A program made the translations under genes and the position numbers. A stretch of 64,000 nucleotides of DNA from Streptococcus pneumoniae. Its GTDB lineage: Bacteria; Bacillota; Bacilli; Lactobacillales; Streptococcaceae. Below, piece by piece: positions 44,585 to 53,325 of the stretch (positions within the stretch are counted from its first letter, which is position 1; every line of letters begins with the position of its first letter). The DNA lies in contig NZ_CKYA01000008.1 in the NCBI RefSeq assembly GCF_001113365.1, positions 1 through 64,000 on the forward strand, written 5' to 3'. Under the pieces are notes generated by a model, which did not search any database, was not told where the DNA came from, and saw only the letters and a list, made by a program, of their open reading frames with translations.

Positions 44585-45830
44585 ATTCTTCCTCATTTTC
44601 TTGGAAATGGAGTAGATCAAGCGCAGGCTCACCTTCTGATAACTCAATATGACGGAGCGTTCGCTCGATAGCTGTAGTGCGACGGTTTAATAATTCATCA
44701 ATATTGCCAGAGGCATGTTGGAGGTGTTTTTGTGCCTTAACCAGAATGCCACCAAACTTGCCAAACTCAGTCTTGACACTGGCAAGAGTCTTGCTGATAT
44801 GGTCGGCACTCTTTTGGATATTGAGAGTCTTGAAGCCAACTGATAGGGAGTTAAGAAGAGCTGATAGGGTACTTGGACCTGCGACAATAATCTGCTCTTC
44901 CCGTCTCAAGTCATCAAAAAAGACAGGATTGCGGACGATTTCTGAGTAGAGACCTTCTGTCGGAACAAACAAAACTCCAAAATTGGTCGTCCGAGGCGGT
45001 GCTATGTACTTGCTCTTGATATCCTTGGCAAAGCGCTTGACGCTTGCTAAGAGTGACTTGCGACAGCGTTCGATTTCGTCCTTGTCACCTGCTTCATAGG
45101 CTTCTTCCAAGCGGTAATAATCTGCCAGTGGAAACTTAGAGTCAATTGGCAGATAGACGTATTCTTGGTCGCCTTGTCCGGGTAACTTGATGGCATACTC
45201 AACTCGTTCACTAGAGTTTTCAACCGTTGCGTATTCTCGTTCGTACTGAGCAGGGGTCATGATGTCTTCGATGATTTGCCCCAGTTGCAATTCTCCCAGA
45301 ATCCCTCGCGTCTTGGTTCCAGAGAGAACCTTGTTGAGGGCGCCGACATCGCGGGCAACTGTCTGCATTTCTCCAAGACCACGATTGACAGACTCCAGTT
45401 GTTTGGAAACTGTCTCGAAGGAGGCTTGTAAGCGTGTCTGCAAGGTCTTTTCCAACTTTTCCTCGACTGTCTGGCGCATTTGTTCTAGACGTTGCTCATT
45501 TGATTCCTGCAAGGCTTGAAGCCGTTGGTCGGTCTTGTCTCTGGTTTGCAAGAGATTATCTGTCATTTCTTGACGGACTTGAGTTAGACCTTGGTGCAAT
45601 TCGATTCGCACTTCCTGCAAACGGTCGCTGACAGCCACTTCCAAGTCTTTTTGATCTAACTGACTGGCTTGTCTGGCTTGTCCAAAACGATAATCCAACT
45701 GGTCTGACAAGTGATCTGCCTGATCCTCCAAGCTCTTGGCTAGATGTTTTTCCTGCTTATCCTGCCTTTGCCAAATCAGAAAGAGTCCAGCTAGGTTGGC
45801 AATCAATAATAGAACAAGTAAACTTTCCAT
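44574..45830 (-). CDS. rmuC: RmuC-family DNA recombination protein
   Basis: 418 residues from ATG 45830 behind AGGAGG. One N-terminal membrane helix (ESLLVLLLIANLAGLFLIW), a long coiled coil (about 30-160, DQADHLSDQLDYRFGQARQ and so on) and the RmuC domain (GILGELQLGQIIEDIMTPAQYEREY, VYLPIDSKFPLADYYRL, VLFVPTEGLYSEI). RmuC proteins are thought to limit inversions between short inverted repeats; the mechanism is unknown. Part of the rsgA-rpe-thiN-rmuC-cbf1 operon, one base from the thiN stop. Confidence 0.94.
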   Translation of the reverse strand: MESLLVLLLIANLAGLFLIWQRQDKQEKHLAKSLEDQADHLSDQLDYRFGQARQASQLDQKDLEVAVSDRLQEVRIELHQGLTQVRQEMTDNLLQTRDKTDQRLQALQESNEQRLEQMRQTVEEKLEKTLQTRLQASFETVSKQLESVNRGLGEMQTVARDVGALNKVLSGTKTRGILGELQLGQIIEDIMTPAQYEREYATVENSSERVEYAIKLPGQGDQEYVYLPIDSKFPLADYYRLEEAYEAGDKDEIERCRKSLLASVKRFAKDIKSKYIAPPRTTNFGVLFVPTEGLYSEIVRNPVFFDDLRREEQIIVAGPSTLSALLNSLSVGFKTLNIQKSADHISKTLASVKTEFGKFGGILVKAQKHLQHASGNIDELLNRRTTAIERTLRHIELSEGEPALDLLHFQENEEEYED

Positions 45831-45831
45831 C

Positions 45832-46494
45832 CTACCTCCTGTCCTTACTATGCAGCACGACCACATAGCCATCTGGGCAAGTCACCGACACTTCCCTATC
45901 TATATATTCGTTAGAAGCGTACACTTTTTTAAAGAAAAAATTCTCCTCTGTCAACTCATACTTGGCACCAAGAATGGTCAGCTGGCTATCCCGAACTGGC
46001 ATAAAGGCAAGATAGTCGTAGTCTGAACGGGGTTCTAGCTGACTAGTTCCTTCTGGACAATAGGCAATCAAATTTTGCCCATCTTCAATCGCTATCTGGC
46101 GCATATAGGGAGCCAACTTAGGATTGCTAGGTAGAAAGACGTTAGCTAGCATATGATCAATACGACCACCCAAAGCACCGAAAACAGTAACCTGAGCCTG
46201 AGGATTTTGTTCAAAGATGGTTAAGAGAGCCAACTCCAAATCGGTATCATCTTTTTCTGGTCGCGCTTGGACAAAATGCTGGGCACGTTTTTGAATCACC
46301 TGTCGCTCTTCTTCCGTCACAGAATCAAAATCTCCGACTGCTAGAGCAAGAGGCAAGCCTTCTTCCAAGACCCAGAGCGAGCCCCGATCCACACCAACAA
46401 AAGCATCAAAATCTGTCCGATAATGACCGCGGTCTCCGCCTGCAAAAACGGCAACACTAGTCCAGTTGTTTTCTGAGAGTTTGTACTCGCTCAT
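45832..46494 (-). CDS. thiN: Thiamine diphosphokinase
   Basis: 220 residues from ATG 46494 (GGGAG at 6 nt). Converts thiamine to thiamine diphosphate. FVGVDRGSLWVLEEG, LALAVGDFDSVTEEE and ARPEKDDTDLELAL carry the conserved Asp residues of the catalytic domain, and GALGGRIDHMLANVFLP the family signature. Overlaps the end of rpe by 38 bp, so both frames are read across the overlap; the order rsgA-rpe-thiN is conserved in Firmicutes. Confidence 0.95.
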   Translation of the reverse strand: MSEYKLSENNWTSVAVFAGGDRGHYRTDFDAFVGVDRGSLWVLEEGLPLALAVGDFDSVTEEERQVIQKRAQHFVQARPEKDDTDLELALLTIFEQNPQAQVTVFGALGGRIDHMLANVFLPSNPKLAPYMRQIAIEDGQNLIAYCPEGTSQLEPRSDYDYLAFMPVRDSQLTILGAKYELTEENFFFKKVYASNEYIDREVSVTCPDGYVVVLHSKDRR

Positions 46495-47113
46495 TGACAT
46501 CTCCCTTAAAGACATAGGAACCTGCTACAAAAACAGTCGCACCAACTTCTTTGGCTTGAGCAATAGTTTGGTCATCAATCCCACCATCCACTTCGATTTC
46601 AAAGTTCAAATCTTTTTCCTTACGAAGTGCAACCAACTCACGAACCTTATCCATGGTCTCTGGTAGAAAGGCTTGCCCACCAAAGCCTGGGTTAACTGTC
46701 ATGACCAAAACTTGGTCAACTAGGTGAAGCACGTGCTTAATGGCTTCAACAGGCGTACCAGGGTTAATGACAACCGAAGGCTTAACTCCGAGTGAACGAA
46801 TCTTTTGGAGGGCACCATGAATATGAGGCGTTGCTTCCACATGGATACTGATAATATCCGCACCTGCACGCGCAAAATCTTCTAAATGATGCTCAGGGTT
46901 TGACACCATCAAGTGGCAGTCAAAGACCATCTTGCTATGAGGGCGAAGAGCTTCGACCACACCTGCACCAAAACTGATTTGTGGCACAAAATGACCGTCC
47001 ATAATATCGATATGGGCATACTCTGCCCCAGTTGCTTCTAGGCGTTTGATTTCACGTTCAAAGTTGGCATAATCTGCTGCCAGAATTGACGGAGCAATCT
47101 TGTATTGAGACAT
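46457..47113 (-). CDS. rpe: Ribulose-phosphate 3-epimerase
   Basis: 218 residues from ATG 47113, behind AAGGAG. TIM barrel of the pentose-phosphate pathway interconverting ribulose-5-P and xylulose-5-P. APSILAADYANF, HIDIMDGHFVPQISFG (metal ligands His/Asp), VMTVNPGFGGQAF and IEVDGGID are intact. The longer frame to 47221 has no ribosome binding site and overlaps rsgA. Confidence 0.97.
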   Translation of the reverse strand: MSQYKIAPSILAADYANFEREIKRLEATGAEYAHIDIMDGHFVPQISFGAGVVEALRPHSKMVFDCHLMVSNPEHHLEDFARAGADIISIHVEATPHIHGALQKIRSLGVKPSVVINPGTPVEAIKHVLHLVDQVLVMTVNPGFGGQAFLPETMDKVRELVALRKEKDLNFEIEVDGGIDDQTIAQAKEVGATVFVAGSYVFKGDVNERVQTLRKQLD

Positions 47114-47123
47114 AGGTTTCTCC

Positions 47124-48002
47124 TTATTTTGGAATTTTTTTGCTGACTTTTTTATAGGTTTCTCTGCGATTTTCAATTTCGCTAAGGAATTGCAGGTAGT
47201 TGTCAAAACGGAAGGACGCAATGGTACCCTCTCCTACAGCTGGCTTGACAGCACAAGACGGCTCATGGGTATGGGTACAAGTGCGGAATTTGCAGTCTCG
47301 ACTGACAGTAGCAATCTCTGGAAAGGCCTGATTGAGGTCTTCCGCCGTTGATACTTCATAATCCAAGGATGAAAATCCTGGTGTATCCGCGATTTTGCCC
47401 CCATTAAGGTTGTAAAAACTAACAGCTCGAGTAGTGTGGCGCCCACGACCCAGACTGTCTGAGATTTCTCCTGTTTCAAGATTGAGATCTGGTGCGATTT
47501 TATTGAGAAGAGTTGATTTTCCAACACCTGTCTGCCCCATAAAGACTGTAACCTTGCCTGTTAACAAAGGCAAAAGTTCTTCTTTACTGGTCACAAATTC
47601 ATAGCCGATGTCACCATAAGTCTGTTCATAAAAATCCAGTTCCCCTCTATCTTCCAGTAGGTCCATCTTGGAAATATAGACGATGGGATGGATGCCCTTG
47701 TGCTCCAAAAGAACCAAGAACCGATCCAGCAAATTGCTGTTAAAATCAGGCTCCTTGACGGACATGATTACTACAGCTTGGTCAATATTGACAATGGGCG
47801 GACGGACTAGGCTGTTTTTGCGTTCATGAATCTTAAGAATATAGCCCTCTGAATTTTCCTCCGCAGAGAAATCTACCCAATCCCCAACATAGGGAGTATG
47901 CCCTTTTTTACGGAAATTCCCACGCGCGCGTGTTTGATAAACCTGACCATTACTCTCCACATAGTAGAAGCCTGCCAAGGCTTTAATGATTTGTCCCTGC
48001 AT
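47124..48002 (-). CDS. rsgA: RsgA ribosome small-subunit GTPase
   Basis: 292 residues from ATG 48002. Circularly permuted GTPase: N-terminal OB fold (GQIIKALAGFYYVESNG), G4 YISKMDLL, G1 GQTGVGKSTLLN, G3 DTPGFSS, and a C-terminal zinc knuckle CKFRTCTHTHEPSC. Acts in late 30S maturation. One base separates its start codon from the ksgA stop region, so rsgA and ksgA are coupled. Confidence 0.97.
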   Translation of the reverse strand: MQGQIIKALAGFYYVESNGQVYQTRARGNFRKKGHTPYVGDWVDFSAEENSEGYILKIHERKNSLVRPPIVNIDQAVVIMSVKEPDFNSNLLDRFLVLLEHKGIHPIVYISKMDLLEDRGELDFYEQTYGDIGYEFVTSKEELLPLLTGKVTVFMGQTGVGKSTLLNKIAPDLNLETGEISDSLGRGRHTTRAVSFYNLNGGKIADTPGFSSLDYEVSTAEDLNQAFPEIATVSRDCKFRTCTHTHEPSCAVKPAVGEGTIASFRFDNYLQFLSEIENRRETYKKVSKKIPK

Positions 48003-48003
48003 C

Positions 48004-48876
48004 TTAGAGTCCTTGCCCTTTAAGTGCATCTGCTAGGCTGGCAAATTCTTCCAAGCTGAGAGCTTCCCCACGCACACTTGGTGACAAGCCTGCTTGGTCC
48101 AAGGCCTTAGTAAGCTTGTCCTTGACTTCCTCGGTCTTGCCAAAGTAACCTGTCAAATTGTTCCACAAGGTTTTACGGCGATGGGTGAAACTTGCCTTGG
48201 AAATCTTAAAGAAGAAGATCTCGTCTTCCACTGCTACAGCTGGCTCTGGACGGCGCACCATTTTCAAGATGGCCGAGTCCACGTTTGGCGCTGGCACAAA
48301 GACCGTACGAGGCACGATAAAGGCAACCTTGGCAGTCATGTAATACTGCACAGCGATTGACAAACTGCCATAAGCCTTGGTATTCGGTTGAGCCGAGATA
48401 CGGTCCGCCACTTCTTTCTGCATCATAACCACAAACTCACTAAAAGGAATCCCACTCTCTATCAAGTGCATGAGAATAGGCGTTGTGATGTAGTAAGGCA
48501 AATTAGCCACTACCTTGATTGGCAGGTCAGGATTTTTAAAATTCTGGATATGTTGCGCCAAGTCTACCTTGAGAATATCCTCGTTGACTACGGTCACATT
48601 ATCAAAATCACGCAAGGTATCTGCCAAAATCGGCACCAAACGGTGGTCAATCTCAAAGGCCATGACTTGAGCTGCACGCTCAGCCAAAAACTCCGTCAAG
48701 GCACCAATTCCTGGCCCAATTTCGATGACATTAACCTGGTCATCAATTCCAGCCGTATCCACGATTTTTTGAAGGATGTTGGTATCCGTCAGGAAATTTT
48801 GCCCGAAGGACTTTTTAAAGGTAAAACCGTGACGCTCCAGCACTGCCTTGGTCACGCTATAATCTGCAATTCTCAT
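48004..48876 (-). CDS. rsmA: 16S rRNA dimethyladenosine transferase KsgA/RsmA
   Basis: 290 residues. Dimethylates A1518 and A1519 in 16S rRNA helix 45. SAM site VIEIGPGIGALTEFLAE, the catalytic NLPYYITTPI motif and the C-terminal helical domain (FFFKISKASFTHRRKTLWNNL) are complete. A TGTGTTACAAT box about 30 nt upstream is the likely promoter. In many Firmicutes rnmV is directly upstream; here a bacteriocin-associated cassette of about 4.2 kb lies between them. Confidence 0.97.
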   Translation of the reverse strand: MRIADYSVTKAVLERHGFTFKKSFGQNFLTDTNILQKIVDTAGIDDQVNVIEIGPGIGALTEFLAERAAQVMAFEIDHRLVPILADTLRDFDNVTVVNEDILKVDLAQHIQNFKNPDLPIKVVANLPYYITTPILMHLIESGIPFSEFVVMMQKEVADRISAQPNTKAYGSLSIAVQYYMTAKVAFIVPRTVFVPAPNVDSAILKMVRRPEPAVAVEDEIFFFKISKASFTHRRKTLWNNLTGYFGKTEEVKDKLTKALDQAGLSPSVRGEALSLEEFASLADALKGQGL

Positions 48877-48949
48877 CTATTCTCTTTTCTATTATCTGTT
48901 ACTACTATTGTAACACATTCCCCTTGTATTTTGGGGGTGAAAATCATAC

Positions 48950-48984
48950 CAAAAAACTATCTTTCCTCATGAAGAAAGATAGTC
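48950..48984 (-). terminator. Terminator separating the bacteriocin-associated cassette from ksgA
   Basis: ACTATCTTTC...GAAAGATAGT, a 10-bp stem, followed by TTTTTTGG on the minus strand. Confidence 0.85.
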
Positions 48985-49033
48985 TTGGAAATCTTTAAAG
49001 GGGGAATTAGCGGTTCTCTCGAAACATACGTTC

Positions 49034-49138
49034 ATACTCTTCGAAAATCAAATTCAAACCACGTCAGCTTCACCTTGCCGTACTCAAGTACAGCCTGCGG
49101 CTAGCTTCCTAGTTTGCTCTTTGATTTTCATTGAGTAT
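49034..49138 (+). repeat. BOX element, A-C type (no boxB)
   Basis: boxA (ATACTCTTCGAAAATC...CACCTTGCCGTACTCAAG) joined directly to boxC (GCCTGCGGCTAGCTTCC to TTTCATTGAGTAT), about 105 bp. Its boxC end overlaps the last codons of the small gene at 49109-49420. Confidence 0.93.
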
Positions 49139-49420
49139 CAAAAAATCAGCTTCTTTATAACTTCTATTTTCAGGTAGGGTCAAATCTACATACTCCTCCA
49201 CGTCGTCCACTGTCAGTTCAACCGTTTGAGGTAAATTTTTCAAACGATAATGCTTTTGTCTTTGCCCTTCAATGCTAGCAAAATCAAGCAAATAGCCATT
49301 CACTCGGATTTGAACCAAAAGGAGATGATTGGTCATATTTTCCATGATGAGAATATCTTCTAAACCACCTCTGGCACTAGGATAATCAGATACCCTGCAA
49401 ATACGGATTTTTTCACACAT
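49109..49420 (-). CDS. Small third protein of the second bacteriocin-associated cassette, C-terminus supplied by a BOX element
   Basis: 103 residues from ATG 49420 (GGGAGC at 6 nt), overlapping the ATPase stop by 8 bp. Soluble, acidic, no known domain; aligns with the 92-residue protein at 20317-20595 over LEDILIMEN...VDDVEEYVDL, so both cassettes carry this component. The last ten or so residues (ILNENQRAN) and the TAG stop lie in the BOX element, so the natural C-terminus was probably replaced when BOX inserted. Function unknown. Confidence 0.72.
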   Translation of the reverse strand: MCEKIRICRVSDYPSARGGLEDILIMENMTNHLLLVQIRVNGYLLDFASIEGQRQKHYRLKNLPQTVELTVDDVEEYVDLTLPENRSYKEADFLILNENQRAN

Positions 49421-50054
49421 GAGCAAGCTCCCTCATATCAATGATTTCATCGGCCTTATTCCAGACTAGGGGATTATGGGTCGCAATGATGATCATTCGA
49501 TTTTCATCTTTCAAGCCCACCAAGAGATTCATAACCTCCTCTGAATTTTCAGGATCAAGAGCTGCTGTTGGTTCATCTGCCAAAATCAAGGGTGGATTTT
49601 TCAAAATAGTCTTCGCAAGGGCAACTCGCTGAGCCTCTCCCCCAGATAAAGTATAGATCTTTTGTTCCAAATCCAAATACCCTAGATTAACCTTTTCTAA
49701 AGCCTCCACTTGCCTTTCCAAACGTTCTACTTTTGAGATTTTCTGACCAACAAAGCCCAAATCCAAATTCTCTTTGATTGATTGGTTTTCTAAGAGGCCA
49801 AAATTTTGAAAGAGATAGCCCATCTGGTCTCGAAAATACTCACGAGTGGGAATGGTTTTTAAATCTTTCCCCTGATAGAGAACCCTTCCTCCATCTATCT
49901 TTTCTAGTTTGCCTAAGATATTCAGCAGCGTCGTCTTTCCGCTCCCACTCTTCCCGATTAAGGCATAGACCTTGCCCTTCTCCAGCTTGAGGTTTAAACC
50001 AGAGAAAATCGCGCGGTCATTAAACTTCTTTTCCAATCCTTGAATATCAATCAT
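49413..50054 (-). CDS. ABC transporter ATP-binding protein (second bacteriocin-associated cassette)
   Basis: 213 residues. Walker A GKSGSGKTT, Q-loop YLFQNFGLLENQ, signature LSGGEAQRVALAK, Walker B LILADEPTA, switch IIATHN. Paralogue of the ATPase at 19544-20176. One nucleotide separates it from the upstream membrane protein gene and it overlaps the small gene downstream, so all three are translated together. Confidence 0.93.
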   Translation of the reverse strand: MIDIQGLEKKFNDRAIFSGLNLKLEKGKVYALIGKSGSGKTTLLNILGKLEKIDGGRVLYQGKDLKTIPTREYFRDQMGYLFQNFGLLENQSIKENLDLGFVGQKISKVERLERQVEALEKVNLGYLDLEQKIYTLSGGEAQRVALAKTILKNPPLILADEPTAALDPENSEEVMNLLVGLKDENRMIIIATHNPLVWNKADEIIDMRELAHV

Positions 50055-50055
50055 C

Positions 50056-52086
50056 TTATTTTCCTTTCAATACTGCCATGCTACCAGCTTCTTCTTTTTT
50101 GTCCTGCCTTACTAAAATCAAGAGGGCGTTAAGCGTAAATAAAGCTACAACTAGAGCGCTAATCAAGCTATCTCCTGTCAAAACACTAGATAGGATTAGG
50201 CCAAGCAAGAGAACTCCTCCTTGCGCCAGTAAGTATTTGCCATGAAGCTCATAAATTGTCATACCAGAAAGACGTTTAATCATAAGCTCCCGTCTAAACT
50301 GCTCAAAATAGAGAAGATTCATGGAATCAAATAACAAGATAGCCGTAGACAGGGTCAAAATCGTCCCAATAAGGAGAGAGTAAAACTCCACCCGTTTGTC
50401 ATTTAGTACCTTGGCAAAAAATAGCTGGCTTTTTACCAAGTAAGAGACCTTGTGATACAGACCTTGCTCTTTTAGAGCTGTGATGCTGTCTCCATATCGA
50501 TCTAGTTTCAAGGCACTATTAGCCGTAGTTCCCCACAACATCCCTGCAACAGGTCTTGTTCCAGTCGCTTGCGGCGTTAGAACTACAATAATCGGATCTT
50601 TTAGGTACTGACGTGTTGTCTTGTACCCATCATTATAGAGGAAACGTTCCTGTCCTGTTTCTGTAAAAGCTAGCCTTAACTGTGGAAGGTAGTGTTTCTG
50701 ACTCGTCGCCTCTACACTTTCAGATGAAAATCTTTGCAGGTAATCTGTAAACAATCCTTGGTAGTAGGCAGACTGCTCTCGCAAGCTCTCAGGCAAGATC
50801 AGCCCAAACTCTCCCTCAGACAAGTTTTGCATCTTGTCCATAAACTCTGAAGAAACGGTAATCTTTTCTTCTATCAGATAGCGCGGTGAGACATAGATGA
50901 CATTTCCTGACGGTGTGTAGTCACTGAGACGATTGCCATCTAGGTCCACTTCTGCTCCATCTGAGAAATTGTCAACATTGCTCATAATATAAAAAGAGTC
51001 TGTATTGGCTAACCGTTCTTCAGTAAATGTCTGCCACTCACGATTATCCTTACGCATTCCTTCTTCATCGGCAAATGCACTAGACCAACCAAAGGATAGA
51101 CGGTAACGATCTGAGGACTGGCTCCATTTATCGCTAGCTCTCTCCATCTCCTGCATTTCACGGTAGTGGGGTAGGAGAGCAGTCGCACTCGAGCCGACCA
51201 CCAGCACGGCCAAGAGTTGCCCCACCATCATCAATGTCATCATACGTTTGAGAGGGAGTTTCCCTTTCAATAAATCCACCAGACTATTTTCCTGTAAACC
51301 AAGTAGATAGACGACACTTAGTAAAGTAGAAATCCCTGCCAGAGTCAAGCCATAAAGTAGAAGAGCAATGATGACCAGTTGCACCGTTGCCATAAACAAG
51401 GCACCTTGATACCAGAGAATCCCCAATCCCAAAAAACTGGATACCAGCACCGAGAAGATAAGCTGTCTCACATCTTCTAACACTGGTCTGAGAGCCACCC
51501 CAAACAAGCTCTCACCAGCGATTAAGCGAATCCCTGCCTGACGAAGGGACTTGATCCGATAAATCAGGGTCAGACTCATAAAGGTCAGCAGAAAAATAGC
51601 TAGACTCAGTAGCACCATAGGGGTAGCCGTCAATAGTAAGACTATCGAAAATGGATCTTCTCCATTCGAAACAAAGCCTTGATAACCAAGCTCTTTCAAG
51701 GTGGTCTGTAAGCTCACTCCATCCAAACTTCCTGACACAATCAAGTAAGAACCTAATAAATCACTCGTTTCTGCACTCTCCTTGGAGGAAATGGTCAGAC
51801 CTTCTGGAAGCTCTCCCTGACCATAAGTGGCATAGGTAAAGCGTGTTTCTCCAGCTTCATTTGGCTCAACGATTCGACGAGCAATGAGACTATTGTGCTC
51901 TACCGCCAAGTGACTCAAAGCCTCTGCCACCTTTTCGCGACTAGCTACTGATTGATTTATCACCACTCCTGTCACATCAACAGAAGGATAGTTACCAAAT
52001 AAAATCTCTTCTCGATGGTCAACAGAAGTTATCACCATATAAAGCGATACCAATACCATTGAAATCAAAATAAATAAGCGTTTCAT
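50056..52086 (-). CDS. Bacteriocin-associated integral membrane protein (second cassette)
   Basis: 676 residues from ATG 52086 (GGAGG at 5 nt; ATG 52089 is too close). N-terminal helix (RLFILISMVLVSLYMVI), helices at about 150-300 (FSIVLLLTATPMVLLSLAIFLLTFMSLTLIY), a large external domain (about 310-590) and three C-terminal helices. Same topology and length as the protein at 17527-19542, with parallel segments such as FTYATYGQGELPEGL against FSYTTFGNGKLPDGL. No bacteriocin gene is visible beside it, so it could confer immunity to, or export, a peptide encoded elsewhere. Confidence 0.87.
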   Translation of the reverse strand: MKRLFILISMVLVSLYMVITSVDHREEILFGNYPSVDVTGVVINQSVASREKVAEALSHLAVEHNSLIARRIVEPNEAGETRFTYATYGQGELPEGLTISSKESAETSDLLGSYLIVSGSLDGVSLQTTLKELGYQGFVSNGEDPFSIVLLLTATPMVLLSLAIFLLTFMSLTLIYRIKSLRQAGIRLIAGESLFGVALRPVLEDVRQLIFSVLVSSFLGLGILWYQGALFMATVQLVIIALLLYGLTLAGISTLLSVVYLLGLQENSLVDLLKGKLPLKRMMTLMMVGQLLAVLVVGSSATALLPHYREMQEMERASDKWSQSSDRYRLSFGWSSAFADEEGMRKDNREWQTFTEERLANTDSFYIMSNVDNFSDGAEVDLDGNRLSDYTPSGNVIYVSPRYLIEEKITVSSEFMDKMQNLSEGEFGLILPESLREQSAYYQGLFTDYLQRFSSESVEATSQKHYLPQLRLAFTETGQERFLYNDGYKTTRQYLKDPIIVVLTPQATGTRPVAGMLWGTTANSALKLDRYGDSITALKEQGLYHKVSYLVKSQLFFAKVLNDKRVEFYSLLIGTILTLSTAILLFDSMNLLYFEQFRRELMIKRLSGMTIYELHGKYLLAQGGVLLLGLILSSVLTGDSLISALVVALFTLNALLILVRQDKKEEAGSMAVLKGK

Positions 52087-52192
52087 CATTTCCTCCAAAA
52101 AGTTACTTGGTCACTTAGTGAGAAGATGACCACAGTCACTCCGATGTTAAGAAGTTTATTAAGTTCTTTCTGCTAGCAACATCTTCAAATAT

Positions 52193-52221
52193 ATTATATC
52201 CGTTTTTTCAAGAACTATCAA
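52193..52221 (-). promoter_or_regulatory. Promoter of the second bacteriocin-associated cassette
   Basis: TTGATA (52221-52216), 17-nt spacer, TATAAT (52198-52193) on the minus strand, giving a leader of about 100 nt that contains GATGTT...AACATC and AGTGACTGTGGTCA...TGACCA pairing. The regulator gene just upstream is the likely controller. Confidence 0.82.
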
Positions 52222-52274
52222 GGACATCAATGCCCTTAAAATCTAACTATTTCATATTATTTTTGGCTTATATC

Positions 52275-52316
52275 TAAAAAAACAGCTCTAAAGACGAACT
52301 TTAGAGCTGTTTTGAT
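52275..52316. terminator. Bidirectional terminator after the PlcR-like regulator
   Basis: AACAGCTCTAAAG and CTTTAGAGCTGTT form a perfect 13-bp stem with a 5-nt loop, with T runs on both sides. Confidence 0.88.
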
Positions 52317-52354
52317 GCGAGAACAAGGACATTTTTGTCATTGCTTCACGATAT

Positions 52355-53254
52355 TTATAAATATTTTTTGACATCCTCTTGCCATTCCTCTGTCAATTTC
52401 TTTACTAGAAATCCATCTCCAATTAGCTTCGCAAATGTTTTAGAAGACTGATAAAATGATTCAGCTAAACTAAAATCTCTTTCTTCTCTTAATGCTTGCT
52501 TCCACAAAAACATAAATACAAGAGGTTTCTTTTGATAATCTTGAGTTTTATCCATAATTTCTTGTAAACACGATAGATAATCATTAAAACAATCAGTTAC
52601 TCCTACCTTTTCAAGACAACACATTCCTGAAATAAGAGTATCTCTAATTATAAAGTAATTCTCTATTTGAGTTATCTTCTTCTGTCCCAAAAGCAAGAAC
52701 ATTAGCTTTTCGATTTGATTTATAAATTTGGCAAGATCTTTTCTAATGAGCATTTGATAAAAAAACAAACGAACCAACAACATATCATTTATTGAATAAG
52801 CTTCTTTTTCTATAATCTGAGGAATATGTTCCTCAAGTATTAACTCTGCATATTCAGGCCTTCTAGTTCTAGAAGTATCCAAACACGCCTGCAATACTTC
52901 ACATGCTAATTGTTCTTCTTTAGGAAGATTATCAAAGTATGTTTTATAAATCTCTTCCAAACACGCTTCCTTCTTATCGTACTCCTCTTCTTTACCATAG
53001 ATTGGTTCACGTAAAATCTGGTATTTCAATTCTAAATAAGCAGAAGGAAGAGCTGAAAAATCCGGCATAAGGCTATAAGCTGGAACTCCTAGCCGGCGAG
53101 CAATATAGTCTAACTTGGGCAAACTCGGTTGCGAAGCTCCACTTTCAATTCGCGACAGTTGACGAACTGTCAGTTCTTGCTCATCTCCACAAAAATCTGG
53201 ACGACTAACTCCTTTTTCTATCCGAATCTCTTTAATTTTTTGACCAATTAACAT
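52355..53254 (-). CDS. PlcR/TprA-like helix-turn-helix regulator
   Basis: 299 residues from ATG 53254 (GGAGG at 6 nt). N-terminal HTH_3 (IGQKIKEIRIEKGVSRPDFCGDEQELTVRQLSRIESGASQPSLPKLDYIARRLG, residues about 1-58) and an all-helical C-terminal part of TPR type, similar in size and layout to TprA at 15590. Such regulators bind short imported peptides (the RRNPP group). No cognate signal-peptide gene is visible in the neighbouring gaps, so the ligand is unknown. Same strand and immediately upstream of the ABC cassette it presumably controls. Confidence 0.85.
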   Translation of the reverse strand: MLIGQKIKEIRIEKGVSRPDFCGDEQELTVRQLSRIESGASQPSLPKLDYIARRLGVPAYSLMPDFSALPSAYLELKYQILREPIYGKEEEYDKKEACLEEIYKTYFDNLPKEEQLACEVLQACLDTSRTRRPEYAELILEEHIPQIIEKEAYSINDMLLVRLFFYQMLIRKDLAKFINQIEKLMFLLLGQKKITQIENYFIIRDTLISGMCCLEKVGVTDCFNDYLSCLQEIMDKTQDYQKKPLVFMFLWKQALREERDFSLAESFYQSSKTFAKLIGDGFLVKKLTEEWQEDVKKYL

Positions 53255-53325
53255 CAGACGCCTCCTCTTCTACCTGCTTCGAAAAATACTGTGAAACTTA
53301 AAAAATTGTAACGGCTACATCTTTC

